A stretch of DNA of 10,693 bases from Actinomycetota bacterium. Lineage in GTDB: Bacteria > Actinomycetota > CADDZG01 > WHSQ01. Both the position numbers and the translations under genes were made by a program. The stretch's first letter is position 1, and every line of letters begins with the position of its first letter. This document shows positions 7,924 to 10,693 of the stretch, piece by piece. Below the pieces are notes generated by a model. The model had not been told where the DNA came from, made no database searches, and worked only from the letters and a program-made list of their open reading frames with translations. The stretch spans positions 1 to 10,693 of the forward strand of contig JAHWJK010000038.1 of assembly GCA_019348445.1 (NCBI GenBank), in the 5' to 3' direction.

Positions 7924-8997
7924 CTATCTGTTCGCCAACTCGGACTTGAGCTTCTGGATGACCTCCACTGGCCCCGGATCGACCTCGTACCGCAGGCCGA
8001 CGTAGATCGCCGCGAGCTGCGTCAGAAGGATCAACGACAACAGCCGCGCGATGACGCCATCACCTTCCGCGGTGACGTCGATCACGTCGGCGACGCTGGA
8101 CTCGACTAAAGACTGCGTGACTTCGAACCGCAGCTGAACGCGTTCGTGCTCTCCCGCATGACGCAAGAACACGAGTACGAAATTCTGTTTCGTGAGATCC
8201 GCGAGCTGATTCCAGCCGACGATCTCATTGTGGTCCAGTTCCGGGATCTCGTGCCAGAACGCCGGCGTCTTGCCGTACTCGTTCAGATCGCATTTGAAAC
8301 GGTACGCAGCGGTGGCGCCGAGTCCACTGCCACCGTAGATAACCGGGACGCGGCCGTGGATCCTCGCCGCGAGCTGCTTCGCCGGATTCTCGTCGGCCGG
8401 CAGTTTCCGGTGGCAACGCGACGCGAGGTCGCTGAGAACGTCGACCGCCTCGTCGACATCCGTCTGCATGTCGGGAACGAGACCGATCTGAACCAACACC
8501 GCCAGTATGGGAAGCGTCAGGTAGCCGAGAGATGCGCGCGGTTGCAGACCGGTCGGGATCCGTACATGCGCGAGCCCGTACTCCCTCGCCATATCCGCCA
8601 GTGGTCCACCGGAAGAGATCGCGACCGCGCGCGATCCACGCGAATGCGCTTCTTCGAGCGCGGCGACGGTCTCTTCGGTGCTACCGGAGTAAGAGACCGC
8701 GAACACGAGCGTGTTTCGCCCGATCCACTCGGGCAACGGACCGTACGACTTGATCACGCGGAACGGAATCGGAAGCCGGGGTTCCACGATCGATTGGATC
8801 ACGTCGCCGGAGACACCCGACCCGCCCATGCCTAGGACGACTATGGAATCGATCCCGTCGGCAGCCGGAAGTCCCGACGCCGCTCGGCCGATCTCCCAGC
8901 CCTCTCGGCACTGATCCGCGAAGCGTTCGACCGCGGCAAGGACGTCCTCGGAATCGAGGCGAGCTATCTCGTTCAGGTCGTCGAGATCGATTGCCAC
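7924..8997 (-). CDS. Bifunctional phosphoglucose/phosphomannose isomerase
   Basis: This is a 357-residue SIS-domain isomerase that interconverts glucose-6-P or mannose-6-P with fructose-6-P. The first SIS domain carries GMGGSGVSG (56-64) and SYSGSTEET (102-110). The second carries YGGSGLGATA and the C-terminal family motif NEYGKTPAFWHEIPELDHNE. E240 and H256 are 16 residues apart, as are catalytic E203 and H219 in the Pyrobaculum enzyme. K349 near the C-terminus may be the conserved lysine. The start is GTG at 8997, with AGGTC just upstream, 6 bases after the Trm112-like gene. Downstream, the ahcY ribosome binding site overlaps its stop codon. With the phosphomannomutase at 9753-10693 it forms a route from fructose-6-P to mannose-1-P. 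Mycobacterium has a SIS-domain protein (Rv3256c) at the same place; whether this one isomerises both sugars is inferred from motifs. Confidence 0.9.
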   Translation of the reverse strand: MAIDLDDLNEIARLDSEDVLAAVERFADQCREGWEIGRAASGLPAADGIDSIVVLGMGGSGVSGDVIQSIVEPRLPIPFRVIKSYGPLPEWIGRNTLVFAVSYSGSTEETVAALEEAHSRGSRAVAISSGGPLADMAREYGLAHVRIPTGLQPRASLGYLTLPILAVLVQIGLVPDMQTDVDEAVDVLSDLASRCHRKLPADENPAKQLAARIHGRVPVIYGGSGLGATAAYRFKCDLNEYGKTPAFWHEIPELDHNEIVGWNQLADLTKQNFVLVFLRHAGEHERVQLRFEVTQSLVESSVADVIDVTAEGDGVIARLLSLILLTQLAAIYVGLRYEVDPGPVEVIQKLKSELANR

Positions 8998-9003
8998 GTT
9001 GAC

Positions 9004-9174
9004 CTAAGGCTTCTCGGCCTCGTCGATCAGCATGACCGGGATGTCGTCGCGGACTGGGTAGCGATAGCCACATTCGCCTCGACAAACGATGATCTGCTCG
9101 GCCTGGAGGTACTCGACGTCGCCGCGGCAGTTAGGGCACGCGAGGATCTCCAACAGTCTCTGGTCGAGAGCCAC
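9004..9174 (-). CDS. Trm112-like small zinc-binding protein
   Basis: This is a 56-residue protein of the Trm112/UPF0434 family. The zinc ligands are C13 and C16 (CPNC) and C31 and C35 (CRGEC), followed by the family signature YPVRDDIPVML. Eukaryotic and archaeal Trm112 activates methyltransferases; the role of the stand-alone bacterial protein is unclear. I chose GTG at 9174 because AAGGAG lies 4 bases upstream and the protein then starts MALDQRLLEILACP, as is usual. A GTG at 9204 would add ten non-conserved residues and swallow that ribosome binding site. It is the first gene of the operon that continues with the isomerase, ahcY and the ComF-like gene. Confidence 0.9.
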   Translation of the reverse strand: MALDQRLLEILACPNCRGDVEYLQAEQIIVCRGECGYRYPVRDDIPVMLIDEAEKP

Positions 9175-9178
9175 GTCG

Positions 9179-9184
9179 CTCCTT
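9179..9184 (-). promoter_or_regulatory. Ribosome binding site fixing the Trm112-like start
   Basis: AAGGAG on the minus strand lies 4 bases before GTG at 9174. It decides between this start and the farther upstream in-frame GTG at 9204. Confidence 0.8.
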
Positions 9185-9216
9185 CGTCTAGTCGGGCTAT
9201 TCACCCTAAACGGCGC

Positions 9217-9272
9217 TTTCCCGCCTGACGCCGCGTACGCGCTCGGATGCGAAGCGTGACGGAAGCGGGAAA
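9217..9272. repeat. Widely spaced inverted repeat in the divergent intergenic region
   Basis: Arms TTTCCCGC (9217-9224) and GCGGGAAA (9265-9272) are perfect 8-bp inverted copies with a 40-base spacer. The spacer also holds the 10-bp palindrome CGCGTACGCG (9232-9241). This 189-base region (9175-9363) must carry promoters for both the minus-strand operon and the plus-strand receiver gene. A shared operator is possible but unproven. No convincing -35/-10 pair was found for either direction. Confidence 0.4.
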
Positions 9273-9363
9273 AAATTGGTCGTTTTCGCTACGGAGCGTG
9301 AAGGGAAGAATCGGGCGGAGCAGAACTACAACAAAGACCGTCGCGCTATACGCCAGGGACTAG

Positions 9364-9756
9364 ATGGACACCGACAACACCACGACGAACCGGGTTCTCG
9401 TCGTCGACGACACGCCGAGCATCCGCGCGCTGCTCCGGCAAACCCTGCCCCTCCACGGCTTCGAGATCGTCGCCGAAGCTCGCCATGCCGCCGAGGGGAT
9501 CGAGCTCGCGCGCTCGGAACAGCCGGATGTGATCGTGCTCGACTGCCAGATGCCGCAGGTCAACGGCGTCGAAGCGATCAAGCCGTTGAAAGAAGAAGCC
9601 CCGAACGCGCGCATCCTCATGTACTCCAGCAACGACGAGTACTACGTGCGTCAGGAAGCGCTGGACTCCGGCGCCGATGCTTACTTCGACAAACTTGCCC
9701 CGATCTCACAGATGGCGGAAGAGATGCACCGCATGCTCGGGACGGAGAACGACTAG
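9364..9756 (+). CDS. Stand-alone CheY-like response regulator receiver
   Basis: This is a 130-residue single-domain receiver with no output domain. The phosphorylation site is complete: D15-D16 in VLVVDDTPSIR, acceptor D60 in VIVLDCQMP, S88/S89 in ILMYSS, and K110 in AYFDK. Such proteins pass signals by phosphotransfer or by protein contact, as CheY does. The start is ATG at 9364, with AGGGA 5 bases upstream. It is the only plus-strand gene here and lies between the mutase and Trm112-like genes, which usually follow each other on one strand in actinobacteria. Its stop TAG (9754-9756) overlaps the stop of the opposing mutase gene. No kinase or chemotaxis gene is nearby, so the pathway is unknown. 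Confidence 0.92.
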   Translation: MDTDNTTTNRVLVVDDTPSIRALLRQTLPLHGFEIVAEARHAAEGIELARSEQPDVIVLDCQMPQVNGVEAIKPLKEEAPNARILMYSSNDEYYVRQEALDSGADAYFDKLAPISQMAEEMHRMLGTEND

Positions 9757-10693
9757 CCGCCTCGGATCACCGCGAGGACTTCTTCCGACTTCTGTGCCAT
9801 CAGCTCTTTGGTACGCGCTTCGAGATTCAGACGCAACAACGGTTCGGTGTTCGACGGTCTGCAGTTGAACCACCAGTCGTCGAATTCGACCGTCAGCCCG
9901 TCCAATCGATCTTGTTTCCCCTCCGCGAAGGTCGTAGCAAGTTTCTCTAGCGTTGCCTGCTGATCCGTGACCACGGAGTTGATCTCACCGGATGCGGCAT
10001 AGCGCTCGAACGGCTCGACCAACTTCGACAGCGGTCCGCCGAAGTCGGATAGCGCTTCGAGGACGATGAGAGCGGCGATCATCCCGGAATCGGCCCTGAA
10101 GTTGTTGCGGAAGTAATAGTGGCCGGAGTGCTCGCCACCGAAGATCGCGCCCGATTCGGCCATCACTTCTTTGATGAACGAATGCCCCACCCTCGTCCGG
10201 ATCGGCGTGCCGCCGTTCTCGACGATCACCTCGCGGACCGCCCACGAACAGATGAGGTTGTAGATGATCGATTCTCCGGGGAACTTCTTGAGGAGGCGCT
10301 CGGCGACCATCGCGGTCGTCGTCGACCCGGAGATCGGCTGCGCGTGTTCGTCGACGAGGAACATCCGATCCGCGTCGCCGTCGAACGCGATGCCGACGTC
10401 GCAACCTCGTTCGCGAACGGTTCGCTGTAGATCGACGATGTTCTCGGGTTCGATCGGACTCGCAGGATGATTGGGGAAGGTCCCATCGAGCTCGAAGTAC
10501 AGCGGGATTAGGTCAAACGTCAGCGGCTCGAAGACGATCGGGACGGTTTTGCCGGCCATCCCATTCCCGGCGTCGATCGCGACTTTCAGCGGACGTAGGC
10601 GAGTCACGTCGACCAGCGACCGGCAGTGGTCCGCGTACTCACCGAGGATGTCGATGTTCTCGACGTCGGTCGGCGGAGCTCCCGGCGCGGCGT
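9753..10693 (-). CDS. manB: Phosphomannomutase/phosphoglucomutase, C-terminal part (runs off right edge)
   Basis: This enzyme of the alpha-D-phosphohexomutase family interconverts mannose-6-P and mannose-1-P, or the glucose equivalents. About 313 residues are visible, up to the right edge. They include the domain boundary (RPLKVAIDAGNGMAG), the metal-binding loop DGDADR, the sugar-specificity loop GEHSGHYYF and the C-terminal phosphate-binding motif RPSNTEPLLRL. The N-terminal part with the catalytic serine loop lies outside the window. An in-frame GTG at 10607 is not the true start, because upstream codons continue in a family-like way (EYADHCRSLVDV just before it). GEHSGH with this length fits the bacterial ManB/AlgC group, and a phosphoglucosamine mutase is less likely. 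It supplies mannose-1-P together with the isomerase at 7924-8997. Its stop overlaps that of the receiver gene on the other strand. Confidence 0.93.
   Translation of the reverse strand, partial: AAPGAPPTDVENIDILGEYADHCRSLVDVTRLRPLKVAIDAGNGMAGKTVPIVFEPLTFDLIPLYFELDGTFPNHPASPIEPENIVDLQRTVRERGCDVGIAFDGDADRMFLVDEHAQPISGSTTTAMVAERLLKKFPGESIIYNLICSWAVREVIVENGGTPIRTRVGHSFIKEVMAESGAIFGGEHSGHYYFRNNFRADSGMIAALIVLEALSDFGGPLSKLVEPFERYAASGEINSVVTDQQATLEKLATTFAEGKQDRLDGLTVEFDDWWFNCRPSNTEPLLRLNLEARTKELMAQKSEEVLAVIRGG

Noticed and set aside
9282..9308. GTTT-N17-GGGAAG as a SigF promoter for the receiver gene
   Set aside because: The spacing fits, but the -10 has only four of six bases matching; in a GC-rich intergenic region this can occur by chance. 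Kept only as a weak idea.

Overview
The window is high-GC bacterial DNA, most likely from a member of the Actinomycetota. Three things point there. GTG starts are common (at least seven of the thirteen genes). Cell-surface proteins carry a sortase LPFTG tail. The order phosphomannomutase, Trm112-like protein, SIS-domain isomerase, S-adenosylhomocysteine hydrolase, ComF-like protein, secA resembles the Mycobacterium manB-to-secA1 neighbourhood. The lineage looks distant from Mycobacterium: the hydrolase is the short archaeal/Thermotoga-like form, and an unfamiliar gene block sits between comF and secA where mycobacteria have a ribosome-hibernation factor gene. The lineage call is inference; no rRNA or tRNA gene is present.

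Layout, left to right; all genes are on the minus strand except one. (a) 1-1319: two tandem paralogues of a secreted, Asp/Asn/Gly-rich protein. The left copy is cut by the window edge; the right copy is complete, with signal peptide and LPFTG sorting signal. A SigF-like promoter and a long imperfect palindrome precede the complete copy. (b) 1431-4181: secA, complete. (c) 4228-5898: a compact block that reads, in transcription order, NarL/LuxR-type response regulator, small winged-helix-like protein, and two small three-helix membrane proteins of DUF5985 type. It runs toward secA. (d) 6009-9174: a tight operon of Trm112-like zinc protein, bifunctional phosphoglucose/phosphomannose isomerase, ahcY and a ComF-like phosphoribosyltransferase, with gaps of 6, 15 and 28 bases. 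(e) 9364-9756: a stand-alone CheY-like receiver on the plus strand, whose stop codon overlaps the stop of the opposing gene. (f) 9753-10693: the C-terminal two-thirds or so of a phosphomannomutase/phosphoglucomutase, running off the right edge.

How the genes may work together: the isomerase and the mutase link fructose-6-P and glucose-6-P to mannose-6-P and mannose-1-P, the entry to mannosylated envelope polymers. AhcY serves the methyl cycle. SecA exports proteins such as the LPFTG pair. The RR/winged-helix/DUF5985 block has no known function, has no histidine kinase beside it, and is the best candidate here for an undescribed (possibly membrane-signalling) system. No mobile element, CRISPR array, tRNA or rRNA was seen. 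No stretch longer than 300 bases lacks a gene; the longest gaps are about 190 bases (9175-9363) and 175 bases (311-485).
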